Source of the DNA: Leptolyngbya sp. Heron Island J
GTDB taxonomy: Bacteria > Cyanobacteriota > Cyanobacteriia > Phormidesmidales > Phormidesmidaceae
NCBI RefSeq assembly: GCF_000482245.1
Contig: NZ_AWNH01000036.1
Span: forward strand, 1-64,000
Direction: 5' to 3'
Length of the DNA stretch: 64,000 bases
Shown in pieces: positions 1 through 9,293 of this stretch (positions are counted from its first letter, which is position 1; the number at the start of each line of letters is the position of its first letter). The notes below the pieces were generated by a model that made no database searches, was not told the DNA's origin, and saw nothing but the letters and a program-made list of their open reading frames with translations. A program made the position numbers and the translations under genes.

Positions 1-236
1 CCTTTCGCTGACCTATCTATGTCGCAACCTAAGGCCGGTTCACTTATCGTTTATCCGCGGATACTTCCTCTCACCGGGGCACCGAATTGGGGCTCTCAGT
101 TCCCTTCGGCTTTATCCATCGCTTCACACCCCATCGTTACCGATGACGCATGGATGAATTGAGGACTCACCTAGACACTGGTTTGGCTATTGCAATGTTT
201 CACAACAGCACTCGTTCGAGCGACTTCGTGTCGCAC
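1..236 (-). mobile_element. Group II intron, 5' end (runs off left edge)
   Basis: Read on the minus strand, the stretch starts with GTGCGAC at 236–230, which fits the GUGYG 5' splice-site consensus of group II introns. It continues with elements that look like intron domain I: a GGTAACGATGGGGTGTGAAG stretch, an AAGCGATGG box, a CGAAGGGAACTGAGAG stretch and several short paired segments, with no open reading frame. The flanking 5' exon ends in a small hairpin GGATA-AAG-TATCC (244–256) seven bases before the putative splice site. The reverse transcriptase/maturase and domains V–VI would lie left of the window. The identification rests on resemblance only. Confidence 0.6.
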
Positions 237-260
237 AGGCTTGGGATACTTTATCCTATT

Positions 261-294
261 GCTGCCCCGGTTTGCATCACATAATCGGGGCAGC
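261..294. terminator. Strong hairpin next to intron insertion point
   Basis: Perfect 9-bp stem GCTGCCCCG / CGGGGCAGC with a 16-nt loop. It has no T-run on either side, so it is a weak fit to a Rho-independent terminator. It lies 25 bp upstream of the intron in the intron's orientation. Some group II introns target DNA just beyond terminator-like hairpins, which may explain the placement (inference). Confidence 0.4.
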
Positions 295-401
295 TAAATT
301 TGAGCTTTGGTTTCTTACCGAGCTGCCAGACTGTAGGTGTTTAGCTACAGCTTTCAAACGCGGTAACGGTTTAACAACTCTAGATTTGGAGACCAAAGCT
401 T

Positions 402-650
402 ATGTTTCTCGATATGACTCAGGGCGCTGTTGCGTCCACATTATCTGTTAGTACCGCACCATTGCCCGACCACCAATACGAAACGGTGCGCCATCTGCTG
501 TTTGGCAGCCTTACTGCCGTGCGACTGACCATTCAAGACCTGCACAAAAAACGCTACGCCGAGCCCAACGACTGGAGTAAACCCATCTCCACCGGACGCC
601 CCAATGAGGTCATGGCCATTTTGACCAAACGTGTGGCTATCAAGCCATAG
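402..650 (+). CDS. Conserved cyanobacterial small protein, unknown function
   Basis: 82-aa protein with no signal peptide or membrane segment. The start ATG has a GGAG Shine–Dalgarno at 388–391, ten bases upstream; a second ATG at 414 would also fit. The core from about residue 23 (HQYETVRHLLFGS, then TIQDLHKKRYAEPNDWSKP and GRPNEVMAILTKRV) looks like a short family widespread in cyanobacteria. No function is assigned. Charged, tryptophan-containing and soluble, it may be a small regulatory or binding protein, but nothing in the sequence proves that. It faces clpC convergently. Confidence 0.7.
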   Translation: MFLDMTQGAVASTLSVSTAPLPDHQYETVRHLLFGSLTAVRLTIQDLHKKRYAEPNDWSKPISTGRPNEVMAILTKRVAIKP

Positions 651-878
651 GCGAGGCATAAACTGGGTACGTTTTGCGATCGCAACAGGCCGCAAAATCT
701 TCAAAGAGAGCTTCTCGACCAAAGCCACCATGGATCTAATCGCAGCCCAAAACCTGCACTGCGGCTGGATACTGTCAGCCATTGTTGAACCGACAACAAC
801 ACTGTTGTTCAACAAATTACTGACCCACTATCCAGCCACAGTAGCTTCCTAGATAAAAAGCCTCAGACAGCCCAATCC
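651..878. other. Intergenic region with inverted repeat
   Basis: No supported gene. It holds an inverted repeat TTGTTGAAC (782–790) / GTTCAACAA (807–815) with a 16-nt spacer, which could act as a weak bidirectional terminator between the small gene and clpC. Overlapping open frames on both strands have no recognisable content. Confidence 0.35.
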
Positions 879-3338
879 CTAGCGTCTAACCCCAACCAGT
901 GCTGGTTGTTTAGAAGACCTAACCAAAACTTGAGCATCATCATCTAGATCAAAGATAGCCGTATCGCCATCGGCAATGGTTCCAGCTAACAGAGCCTCTG
1001 CTAGATAATCTTCAATTAGACGAGAGATAGCACGACGCATAGGTCGAGCACCGTAGGCCTGATCATACCCTTCATTCACCAGATGTTTCCTAAAAGCATC
1101 AGTAAGTTCTAGGGAGATATTGCGCTCAGTTAGACGGGCAGTCACTTGAGAGAGCAAAATATCGGCCACCTGAGCCACCTCACTCTTAAGCAGCTGACGG
1201 AAGACAATGATCTCGTCAATACGATTCAACAACTCAGGTCGGAAGAACTGCTTCATTTCTTCATTGACCAGGTTACGAATGTTGTTGTAGCGAGAGGTCA
1301 TCTCGTCATCGACGTTGAGTTCAAAGCCGAGGCCGCCACCACCCTTTTCAATCACCTTGGAACCAATGTTGGAGGTCATGATGATCAAGGTGTTTTTAAA
1401 GCTCACCTTGCGCCCTTTGGAATCGCTCAGATGGCCATCATCTAGCAGCTGCAACAGAATATTAAATACATCGGGATGGGCCTTTTCAATCTCATCGAGC
1501 AAGATCACGGTGTAGGGCTTGCGCCGGACGGCCTCGGTGAGCTGACCACCCTCGTCATAGCCTACATAGCCTGGAGGAGAGCCAATTAGCTTAGAAACTG
1601 ACTGAGGCTCCATAAATTCCGACATGTCAATGCGAATCATGGCGTCCTCTGCGCCAAAGACAGCCTCAGCCAGGGCTTTGGCTAGCTCCGTTTTACCCAC
1701 GCCGGTGGGCCCCGAGAAGATCAGACTGGCAATGGGGCGATCGGGATTCCGCATGCCTACGCGAGAGCGGCGTATCGCTTTGGACACGGCTTCTACGGCT
1801 TCATTCTGCCCCACTACTCGCTTATGAAGGGTGTCTTCTAGATGCAGAATCATAGCGGATTCTGACTCGGTCAGGCGGCTAACCGGGACGCCAGTCCAGG
1901 AGGCAACAATATCAGCGATGTCTTCATCGGTCACTTCGGGATGAGGCGTACCATTGGGCACTAGCTCAGCCAATAATCCTTGTTCCCGAATCCGGAGAGC
2001 GGCCATGTCATTGAATGACTGGCTTTCCAATCGATCCGTAATCTCAGTTTGAACCTGACGCAGCTCTGTGCGCTTATCTCCAGCTGGAATTTTCTGTGAG
2101 TAGCGCAGCCGCACCCGTGAACCGGCTTCGTCAATTAGGTCGATGGCCTTATCGGGCAGGTGACGGTCGTTGATATAGCGATCTGCCAGAGTAGCAGCGG
2201 CTTCCAGGGCAGCATCGGTAATGGTCAAACGGTGGAACTGTTCGTAACGGCCTCGCAAACCACCAAGGATTTCCAGGGTATCTTCAACGGAGGGGGGGGC
2301 TACGGTCACCCGCTGGAAACGACGCTCCAGGGCGGCGTCCTTCTCGATGTACTTACGATACTCTTCTAGGGTGGTGGCTCCGATGCATTGCAGCTCACCT
2401 CTGGCCAAGGCAGGCTTGAGCAGGTTGGCTGCATCCATGCTGCCTTCTAAGGAACCGGCACCGACTAGGGTATGAATCTCGTCAATCACCAGGATGATGT
2501 CCTGGGATTCGCGAACTTCGGACAGTACCTGATTGAGCCGCTCTTCAAAGTCGCCTCGGAAACGGGTGCCCGAGACTAGCATGGCTAGGTCCAGACTAAT
2601 CACCCGACGTTCAAATAAGGCTTCAGGGACATCCTGGTTGATAATGCGCTGGGCCAAACCTTCTGCGATCGCAGTCTTACCCACCCCTGGCTCACCCACC
2701 AGGACGGGATTATTCTTAGTACGCCGACCCAGAATTTGCACTACTCGCTCAATTTCCTCAGCGCGACCAATCACGGGGTCAAGCTTACCTGCAGCTGCCA
2801 GTTCCGTCAGATCCGTGCTGAATTCCGCCAAAACGCCACTGCGCTTCGATGTTTGGCTAGATTTTTCACCATCACGGGAGCGACCACCCGCAGGTACCGC
2901 AGACACCTCACCAATGGTACGAATCAGTTGGGTACGTACCTGGTTGGGGTCTACTCCCAGGTTATTCAGAACGCGATAGGCAACACTCTCCACGTTTTGA
3001 GTCAAACTCAGTAGCAAGTGCTCAGGTTCAATATAGGGATGATCCAGCTTGCGAGCTTCCTGAAACGCCTGCTCAAAAACTTGCTTAACCTTGGGCGTAA
3101 AGGGAATCTCTGTCGGACCATTGCCCGAGCCACGCCCAATAATTGATTCGACTTCAGCCCGAGAATTTGCCAGGTTGACTCCAAAATCGCTTAATACTCG
3201 CGCAGCAATGCTAGAACCTTCCTTCACAATCCCCAGTAGCAGCTGTTCACTACCAACGAAATTATGACCCAGGCGTCTTGCCTCTTCTTGGGCTTGCATG
3301 ATCACCGCAATTGCCGCATTGGTGAAATGTTCAAACAT
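879..3338 (-). CDS. clpC: ClpC, AAA+ unfoldase of the Clp protease
   Basis: HSP100 chaperone that unfolds substrates and feeds them to ClpP/ClpR in the cytosol or at the thylakoid. At 819 aa it has the usual ClpC length. A double Clp-N domain occupies residues 1–150. AAA-1 carries Walker [10 protein letters not shown] near residue 215 and Walker B VIDEIH. A UvrB/UvrC-like middle region follows near 420–480 (short M-domain, as in ClpC rather than ClpB). AAA-2 carries [10 protein letters not shown] near 550 and an arginine finger region, followed by the C-terminal D2 domain ([12 protein letters not shown]). The gene is monocistronic, with convergent neighbours at its 3' end and about 540 bp of non-coding DNA upstream. 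Nothing looks damaged. Confidence 0.97.
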   Translation of the reverse strand: MFEHFTNAAIAVIMQAQEEARRLGHNFVGSEQLLLGIVKEGSSIAARVLSDFGVNLANSRAEVESIIGRGSGNGPTEIPFTPKVKQVFEQAFQEARKLDHPYIEPEHLLLSLTQNVESVAYRVLNNLGVDPNQVRTQLIRTIGEVSAVPAGGRSRDGEKSSQTSKRSGVLAEFSTDLTELAAAGKLDPVIGRAEEIERVVQILGRRTKNNPVLVGEPGVGKTAIAEGLAQRIINQDVPEALFERRVISLDLAMLVSGTRFRGDFEERLNQVLSEVRESQDIILVIDEIHTLVGAGSLEGSMDAANLLKPALARGELQCIGATTLEEYRKYIEKDAALERRFQRVTVAPPSVEDTLEILGGLRGRYEQFHRLTITDAALEAAATLADRYINDRHLPDKAIDLIDEAGSRVRLRYSQKIPAGDKRTELRQVQTEITDRLESQSFNDMAALRIREQGLLAELVPNGTPHPEVTDEDIADIVASWTGVPVSRLTESESAMILHLEDTLHKRVVGQNEAVEAVSKAIRRSRVGMRNPDRPIASLIFSGPTGVGKTELAKALAEAVFGAEDAMIRIDMSEFMEPQSVSKLIGSPPGYVGYDEGGQLTEAVRRKPYTVILLDEIEKAHPDVFNILLQLLDDGHLSDSKGRKVSFKNTLIIMTSNIGSKVIEKGGGGLGFELNVDDEMTSRYNNIRNLVNEEMKQFFRPELLNRIDEIIVFRQLLKSEVAQVADILLSQVTARLTERNISLELTDAFRKHLVNEGYDQAYGARPMRRAISRLIEDYLAEALLAGTIADGDTAIFDLDDDAQVLVRSSKQPALVGVRR

Positions 3339-3875
3339 GTTTTATGGACCTCTGCCGGGATATGGAGTCGAAACCTATAAGAGAAACAAACTCAAGTAAT
3401 TTGGTGTAAACCAAGATTACTGTAGACATTAAGTTTTTTAACTATGTAATAAAAATATACCCATCTTCGAGCATCTCGACAGCCTGGAGAGCCGAATTTG
3501 GGTAAGTGGGGTAATCCGTATAGCCCTGTAGGCAACGGATATGGTTTCAGTTTGCCCGAAGGATAAAAGAATTTATAGGAATAAGAATAAACAGGTGTCG
3601 AATCTCCATGATCCACGCAACGTGGATAAAAAGTTTATAAAGAAGGCAGATTCTTACCTGTCTCTGCGGGGCTATGGGCAGAGGGGCCTTAGGACTAGCG
3701 TCTAGGGTTAAGTTATGAACTTTTACAGGTGATATTGGGCCGTTGACATATCGACAGCCATAAAGCTTGTCTATCCCTGCCAGCCGGGTCACCGTGGCCC
3801 CATCTTGCAGCAGACCGTCTAATTTCTATTGGTAAAGCAAATAATAAGGAGTAATCCCAGTCCCATTTAGCCGGG
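3339..3875. other. 537-bp non-coding region upstream of clpC
   Basis: Contains the clpC leader and promoter (minus strand), which I cannot place exactly. A hairpin CCATTTA (3863–3869) / TAAATGG (3877–3883) overlaps the stop codon of the next minus-strand gene and may be part of its terminator. On the minus strand at about 3690–3830 there is an open stretch reading LDGLLQDGATVTRLAG and GCRYVNGPISPVKV that looks protein-like. It has no start or full-length frame and may be a gene remnant. Confidence 0.4.
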
Positions 3876-4400
3876 TTAAATGGTGTCAGCTTGCACAGTC
3901 TGACAAGTCTCTAAAATGTGCTCGTCAATTTCAGAGAGCGCTTCAATCCGAGTAAATCCATTAATGCTAAATTCGGCCCCTGCCTGACCCGCCGCCAGAA
4001 CAGGCTGGGTTTGAACGGCCAGGGAGTATGGATGACTGGTTTGCTCGTAGCTATCAATCACGGTTAAATCCAAACGCGTGGATGAAATATCGCCAGAAAA
4101 ACAATCGAACGAAGAACTGGGCATGTAAAATCCACCGACAGTCTGACGACCCGTTACCTCAAACACCATATAGATAGAACCAGGCTGCGCCGCCGCCGGG
4201 GACTGACCATATAGATACACACCATCAGCGAGCGGTGCACTTGACTCTGAATTAGCAAAAGCAATAACAGGAGCTAAGCCACTTAGCAACGTAGCACCCA
4301 GAACAACCAGAGCAGACTTGACGAATTTCGGACAACGGGGGTGAACTGACAAATGAGTCATGGGATACGTGATTACACCTCTTACATGTTCAGTATTCAT
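3876..4400 (-). CDS. Secreted protein of unknown function
   Basis: 174 aa. A signal peptide or N-terminal anchor lies at about residues 26–50 (KFVKSALVVLGATLLSGLAPVIAFA), with a likely signal-peptidase cut after AFA near residue 49. The mature part is about 125 aa, rich in Ser, Gly and Thr, and has two Cys (FDCFSG and LETCQTV) that could form a disulfide. The motif GVYLYGQSP...GSIYMVFEV is typical of small cyanobacterial exported proteins of unknown role. A shorter start at Met14 is possible. It is divergent from the ABC-class ATPase gene. Function is not recognisable. Confidence 0.75.
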   Translation of the reverse strand: MNTEHVRGVITYPMTHLSVHPRCPKFVKSALVVLGATLLSGLAPVIAFANSESSAPLADGVYLYGQSPAAAQPGSIYMVFEVTGRQTVGGFYMPSSSFDCFSGDISSTRLDLTVIDSYEQTSHPYSLAVQTQPVLAAGQAGAEFSINGFTRIEALSEIDEHILETCQTVQADTI

Positions 4401-4593
4401 GAAGCTCAGAATTAACTAAGTGATGCCTCTGGACCTCACTGATGACGTTCAACACAGGCTGATGTGATTGCTGTCACAACTGACCGTATTGCTTGGAATT
4501 TGGGACTTATACAGGTTTGATCCGATTGGCAAAACCCGCTTTAACCGTAAAATCATGGTTGCTTGGCCCCATGCTGATCCCACGCCAACTACC

Positions 4594-6309
4594 ATGCCAA
4601 CGATGACGTCACACCACACTCTTGGGCAGCAGTTAGAAACGCTTGATGGTCGCAGCTACTCTGCCTATAAAAGTCTGAAGGGAAAATATGCATTTCCTGA
4701 CTTTAAACTCACCCTGGCCCATATTCAGGGAGATCCGTTTGCATCCCCTAGCCGCGTCCGCATCTGGATCAGTCATGGGTGTAGTCGGTGGCCCCAAGAC
4801 TACTGGCGTGACCAGGCCCGTCGCGTCGCTCTGGCAGATTTTTTGCATCGCAAGATTAGTGATGCTATTCCCAAGATTGAGCAACGTCGGGGGTCAGGCA
4901 AAAGCGGTCGTTTGATAGTGGCGTCCACCAGTCAGACAATCCTGGCCCGCACAGCCCTCCAGGTTACCCCCGAGGGGATCGAGCTACGTCTGGCTGTGGG
5001 GCTACCTGCCTTTGGCCGGAGAATTGCTGGTTATGGGGCCAGGGAGTTGCTGACTCAGGATATACCTCAGCTGGTGGCTGCCACTCTGCACCATCAGCCC
5101 CAGTGGAGTCAGGCCCTTGAGCAACATATTGCCACTGTCGAAGATGCCAATGCCCTGAGACAGCAGCTTTCTGCCCACAATCTGGTGGCCTTTATTGCTA
5201 ACGGTGCAATTTTGCCCAGACGTAGCGGTGTGGATGCACAGCCTTTGGCGGCAGCCATTCCTTTCCAATCACCCAGCTCCCTGGAGATTACTCTGCAAAC
5301 CCCCCATGCTGGCTCGATCACGGGTTTGGGAATTCTCCAGGGGGTTACTCTGATTGTTGGCGGTGGCTACCATGGCAAATCGACGGTGCTCAAGGCGATT
5401 GCCCAGGGAGCCTATAATCACATTCCTGGTGACGGTCGTGAACAGGTGGTGGCTGCTGGGGCGACGGTCAAAATTCGGGCGGAAGATGGTCGTAGCGTGA
5501 CGGGGGTAGATATTTCGCCGTTTATTGATCGGTTACCCCAGGGGATTTCTACCCAAGCTTTTAGTACGACGAATGCCAGCGGCAGTACCTCCCAGGCGGC
5601 CAATATTTTGGAGGCGATCGAGGCGGGGGCGCAGGTACTGCTGATTGACGAAGATACGGCGGCAACAAATTTGATGATTCGCGATCGCAACATGCAAACC
5701 TTAATCACAAAAGATAAAGAACCGATCACCCCATTTATCGACAAAGTCAGACAGCTGTATACCGATCATGGTATTTCTACGGTGCTGGTGATGGGCGGCA
5801 GCGGCGACTATTTTGAGGTGGCCGATCGGGTGATTGCCCTGGATAACTACATGGCCCAGGATGTGACGGCTCAAGCCAAAGCGATCGCTGCTGACTACCC
5901 GAGCGATCGCAGCGCAGAAGGCGGTCAACAGTTTGGCACCATCACCCCACGACAGATTCAGCTGCCGCAATTTAACACCGATCGTAAACCGGCCAAAGTC
6001 AAAACCCAAAGTCTCACTACCTTAACCATCGGTTCAGAGGACATCGACCTGCGCGGCATTGAGCAACTGGTGGAACCAAACCAAACCAGGGCCATTGCCC
6101 ATGCCATTCTTATCTGGCAACAACAAGAACGAGCACACCCACTGCAGGCCCTCTTAGACGACATCATGGGCTGGGTAGAGCGCCAGGATTTTGACGCCTT
6201 ATCTCCCTATCCCATGGCCGATCTCAGTGAATTCCGTCGTCATGAACTTGCCGCTGTGATCAATCGGCTGAGAAATCTCAGGGTGATTGCGGATCAATCG
6301 GCTGAGTAA
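4594..6309 (+). CDS. Predicted ATPase of the ABC class
   Basis: Soluble ABC-fold ATPase of the family often annotated 'predicted ATPase of the ABC class' (Pfam ABC_ATPase). I see LDGRSYSAYKSLKG at the N-terminus, a Walker A written GGGYHGKST (about residue 256 of this reading), an ABC-signature-like stretch SGSTSQAANILEAIEAG, and Walker B VLLIDEDTAATNLMIRD. There are no membrane segments, and the true substrate is unknown for the family. The frame is open to a TTG at 4468, but homologous sequence begins near LGQQLETLDG, so ATG 4594 (or 4603) is preferred; neither has a clear ribosome site. 571 aa from 4594, complete. Confidence 0.88.
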   Translation: MPTMTSHHTLGQQLETLDGRSYSAYKSLKGKYAFPDFKLTLAHIQGDPFASPSRVRIWISHGCSRWPQDYWRDQARRVALADFLHRKISDAIPKIEQRRGSGKSGRLIVASTSQTILARTALQVTPEGIELRLAVGLPAFGRRIAGYGARELLTQDIPQLVAATLHHQPQWSQALEQHIATVEDANALRQQLSAHNLVAFIANGAILPRRSGVDAQPLAAAIPFQSPSSLEITLQTPHAGSITGLGILQGVTLIVGGGYHGKSTVLKAIAQGAYNHIPGDGREQVVAAGATVKIRAEDGRSVTGVDISPFIDRLPQGISTQAFSTTNASGSTSQAANILEAIEAGAQVLLIDEDTAATNLMIRDRNMQTLITKDKEPITPFIDKVRQLYTDHGISTVLVMGGSGDYFEVADRVIALDNYMAQDVTAQAKAIAADYPSDRSAEGGQQFGTITPRQIQLPQFNTDRKPAKVKTQSLTTLTIGSEDIDLRGIEQLVEPNQTRAIAHAILIWQQQERAHPLQALLDDIMGWVERQDFDALSPYPMADLSEFRRHELAAVINRLRNLRVIADQSAE

Positions 6310-6369
6310 GAGGAAACATGTTGTCGCGAGGGGTAGTCGGTCCATGCAGGTGGGCACGTTGAGCTAGAC

Positions 6370-6579
6370 GTGTCTTTTTATACTGCTGACCCGATGAGTT
6401 CTACGCAACATCCCCAAGCACCCAACTGCAAACGTCCACGGATTAAATGGGCCTGGTTGACCCTCAGCTGTGTGAGTCTCTGTGCTGGCTTTTTACATCT
6501 GGCCATGGTGGATATGACAGGTGCTGTGCAGCTGTCACAGCAGCCAACCGAGCAGCAGCTAACCGAGCAGCAGCCATAG
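6370..6579 (+). CDS. Possible small single-pass membrane protein
   Basis: 69 aa from GTG 6370, or 61 aa from ATG 6394. It has one hydrophobic segment at about residues 27–47 (WAWLTLSCVSLCAGFLHLAM) after a basic stretch, and a Gln-rich tail built from a duplicated 13-bp DNA unit (aaccgagcagcag). It sits in a 276-bp gap and is convergent with the carotenoid oxygenase gene. No good ribosome site is seen, so it is uncertain that it is expressed. Confidence 0.35.
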   Translation: MSFYTADPMSSTQHPQAPNCKRPRIKWAWLTLSCVSLCAGFLHLAMVDMTGAVQLSQQPTEQQLTEQQP

Positions 6580-6585
6580 GGCAGG

Positions 6586-8028
6586 CTAGCGGGGTTGCCA
6601 GGTGCCATGAAACCCAAAGGGAATAATTTCCGGCAGGGCTAACACGCAGACAGGACCAGCCGCCAGGTTATCTGCCGAGAAAATCTGGAGAGTGCTCTGG
6701 TCTTGATTGCCATCAAAAACAACGGTGAGCAGCCAGCCAGTGCCTTGGGGGCCTGGCACATAGACAGGTTCGACGGGATAGCAGCCGCTGGCCAAGGTGA
6801 CTTGATGCAGTTGGCCCCTGTCGGGGTCTAAACGGCCAATGCTGTCAAAGTATTCTTCGTTGCGATTCTGAGATTTATAACAAAAGCAGAGAGACTGGTG
6901 ATGCTGCCCCACATCCTGGGGAGATATGATCGGAAACTCGCATTCGAGGTCAGACAGAGGCTCATTGGATAGCACGCTACCTGCGATCGCATCTAGCCGC
7001 AATCGATATAGCCTGGATGACACCTGGGTTTTTGGATAGCCCGTGACAACCTCTTTGAGCCACTGATTGGTGTCAAAGTTGGCATAACGCACGTAGTCGA
7101 TCACCACTGTACCATCAGCGGTTTGATATCCGTTGCCAAAGTGCCACTGATACCAGGGATCGGTCTCAAAGCGCGAGACTGCTTGGAGGGTATGACGATC
7201 AACAACAATAATCTGGGTGCCATACTGGGGTCGCCACTGCATAGCATCGCTAAATCCCTTAGTTCCCAACAGAATCGGTAAAACCGACAAGACTACAGGC
7301 GGCACGACAAAAACTAGATAGGCTCCTGCTATGACAAAATCATGCACCAGGGCCGGGCGCGGCAGTGGAATCTGGCTTTGCTGATAAATTTGGCCAGACG
7401 CGTCACTGCGATAAAGCTGTAGATAGTTACGGGGACCAAAGACCACCCCAAAATTATAGATCTCTCCACTATGTGGGTCCGCTTTAGGATGGGCCGAATA
7501 GGGCTGACCAGGCTGAAGTGAGCCTAGATTCTCTAAACCCAGGGTTGCCAAAGTATCTAGATCTAAACTGTGGGGATTGCCCGCTTCCCAGAGCGCTAGG
7601 AGTTTATCTGGCAGGGCTAACACCGCAGTATTAGCCGCATTTTTGGGCTGAGCCCCCCAGCGTTTCCAAAAGGGGCCAGGAGCCATTTGTCCATAGCCAG
7701 CATAGAGAAAGTCGTCAGCGGCGGCTTCTGCCTGGAAACCCTGGGTTTGCACATAGCGATACAGGGCAGTGGCCTCCGCATCCCTAAAGTGAACCGCCAG
7801 GATACCCCCATCCCCATCAAACCAATGGTCAACAGACTGTCCTCCCCGCTGCAAACGACCGGCTCCATTGCGATACAGGCTACCTCGCAAATCGGCTGGG
7901 AGCTGCCCGCTGAGCACTGGTAGGGTAACTGGTCCAAATTCAACGGCAGGGGTGGCAATCGATCGCGACCAGAGAGGTTTACCTTGACTAAAGGTGTCAC
8001 GAACTTGGTCTCGCGTTGAGGTTGGCAT
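6586..8028 (-). CDS. Carotenoid (apocarotenoid 15,15') oxygenase
   Basis: RPE65/CCD family non-heme iron dioxygenase that cleaves a C=C bond of carotenoids or apocarotenoids to aldehydes such as retinal. At 480 aa it matches the Synechocystis ACO/Diox1 type. The four iron-binding histidines are visible: H180 (YSAHPKAD), H229 (ALVHDFV), H296 (WHFGNGYQ) and H474 (GFHGTW). The N-terminus carries the family's LPADLRGSLYRNGAGR motif. It lacks a signal peptide and has a hydrophobic patch (VVPPVVLSVLPILLG, residues 241–255), consistent with the membrane-dipping patch of the family. It is monocistronic, and the exact substrate cannot be told from sequence. Confidence 0.93.
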   Translation of the reverse strand: MPTSTRDQVRDTFSQGKPLWSRSIATPAVEFGPVTLPVLSGQLPADLRGSLYRNGAGRLQRGGQSVDHWFDGDGGILAVHFRDAEATALYRYVQTQGFQAEAAADDFLYAGYGQMAPGPFWKRWGAQPKNAANTAVLALPDKLLALWEAGNPHSLDLDTLATLGLENLGSLQPGQPYSAHPKADPHSGEIYNFGVVFGPRNYLQLYRSDASGQIYQQSQIPLPRPALVHDFVIAGAYLVFVVPPVVLSVLPILLGTKGFSDAMQWRPQYGTQIIVVDRHTLQAVSRFETDPWYQWHFGNGYQTADGTVVIDYVRYANFDTNQWLKEVVTGYPKTQVSSRLYRLRLDAIAGSVLSNEPLSDLECEFPIISPQDVGQHHQSLCFCYKSQNRNEEYFDSIGRLDPDRGQLHQVTLASGCYPVEPVYVPGPQGTGWLLTVVFDGNQDQSTLQIFSADNLAAGPVCVLALPEIIPFGFHGTWQPR

Positions 8029-8086
8029 TGCGGCTGGTCAAGGGTATGAACATTAACCAGTATAAAGAGGTGGGCGCTCAACTTGC

Positions 8087-9091
8087 CTAGGATGAGATGA
8101 ACGCTTGCAGCTCCTGTTGTAGTTTTTGATACAGTTGAGTCTGGGCCTCATCTAGCGTTTCTCGGGCCGCTTTACGCTTTTGTAAACTATAAAGCAGTGC
8201 GAGATTACGTAGCTTTTGGGCATCAGCACTCGCTGTGTCAAACTTGGGCGGTCTGACCGTGTCATCTAGTTGTCCCTCCATCGTGCTGAGGACAGTGGCT
8301 ACTTTCTGGTGTTTGAGGGCCAGGGCTTCGTTGCTACCGACGCGAATGGGGATTGGTACCACTTTAACAACAACATAATCGTGGGGAACAGGTCGGGTCG
8401 GGTCGTCTGCAACCAGGGGTTTTAGCTGTAGCTTATGCAGTTTAAACTTGGCACCATCCACCAGCGTTTTGAAGAAAATATAGGCCCCGTAGCGTAAACG
8501 CGCCTCGCCTTCTCCTCCGACTCCATAGAGATCTAGATTGCTAAAAAAGATGCGATCGCTTTGTTTTCTAAAGGTGTTGACATCCTTAATCACATCGTAG
8601 GCAATCCCCCCAAAGGGAACCAGGGAGCTTAAGACCATACCAAAAGTATTCTTGATGACCCTGAGACCCTTGCCAATCTTACCGTTCAGGCTAATCTTAC
8701 CCGGCAGTTCCATGACCTCGATTTCCAGATGGACCCGGTCGAGTTTGGAATAGTTCTCTTGACCGTAAATATACTCACACAACAGATTGCTGATCACGAT
8801 GCCAGCGGGAACATCGTTGGCAAACAAGTTAATTGCTTCTACAACTGGGGCGTTGCCATACTTAAGTCGCGATCGCACCAGCAAATCGTTATTACTTTTG
8901 CGATCGTGCTTTTCAACAATCAACAGACTTTCCAAGGTCACCAGAAACGAATCCTCTTCTTTTGCCAGCGGGTCGTCGTCAGCTGGTTTCATGTCTGCCG
9001 GTCTCAGCGGTGCCCCTCGCTCCGCATCCAACTCGTTCAGAGGTACAAACCAATGGGCGGCGGGGTGAAAGTTGTCAGTGGCGATTTCCAT
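8087..9091 (-). CDS. Protein of unknown function (334 aa)
   Basis: No family recognised. Residues 1–45 are acidic and proline-rich. The middle (about 60–215) is beta-rich with an amphipathic or hydrophobic stretch (TFGMVLSSLVPFGGIAYDVI, near 150–170) and a glycine-rich YGVGGEGEARLRYG motif. Residues 285–334 form a helical, Lys/Gln-rich, coiled-coil-like tail. There is no signal peptide. It lies 58 bp downstream of the carotenoid oxygenase start region and 202 bp downstream of an EEP nuclease gene on the same strand, so co-transcription with the latter is possible but not shown. Codon use looks native. Confidence 0.7.
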   Translation of the reverse strand: MEIATDNFHPAAHWFVPLNELDAERGAPLRPADMKPADDDPLAKEEDSFLVTLESLLIVEKHDRKSNNDLLVRSRLKYGNAPVVEAINLFANDVPAGIVISNLLCEYIYGQENYSKLDRVHLEIEVMELPGKISLNGKIGKGLRVIKNTFGMVLSSLVPFGGIAYDVIKDVNTFRKQSDRIFFSNLDLYGVGGEGEARLRYGAYIFFKTLVDGAKFKLHKLQLKPLVADDPTRPVPHDYVVVKVVPIPIRVGSNEALALKHQKVATVLSTMEGQLDDTVRPPKFDTASADAQKLRNLALLYSLQKRKAARETLDEAQTQLYQKLQQELQAFISS

Positions 9092-9293
9092 AGTGTTTTA
9101 CATCCACAGACAGTGTGCAAAGCGTTTAACCCAATGCCGTAACCGCCCGATGGTCTCAAAAAATCAACAAAATTAACGATATTAGACGATGCTGCCTCTC
9201 TTTTCAGCTTACCCGCGCTTTTAGCAACCAGAGAGCAGATTTTAGGTATCTTCACCTGTTTCCCAGCCCATAGGCTACAAGCGGCCAATGCCG

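Noticed and set aside
441-815. 124-aa minus-strand ORF overlapping the small gene at 402
   Set aside because: Antisense shadow of a better-supported gene with a ribosome site; no recognisable motif.
3392-3792. Two minus-strand ORFs (74 and 81 aa) in the clpC upstream region
   Set aside because: No ribosome site or recognisable domain; at most a gene remnant.
8729-9142. 137-aa plus-strand ORF opposite the 334-aa unknown protein
   Set aside because: Antisense shadow; the minus-strand frame is longer and native in codon use.
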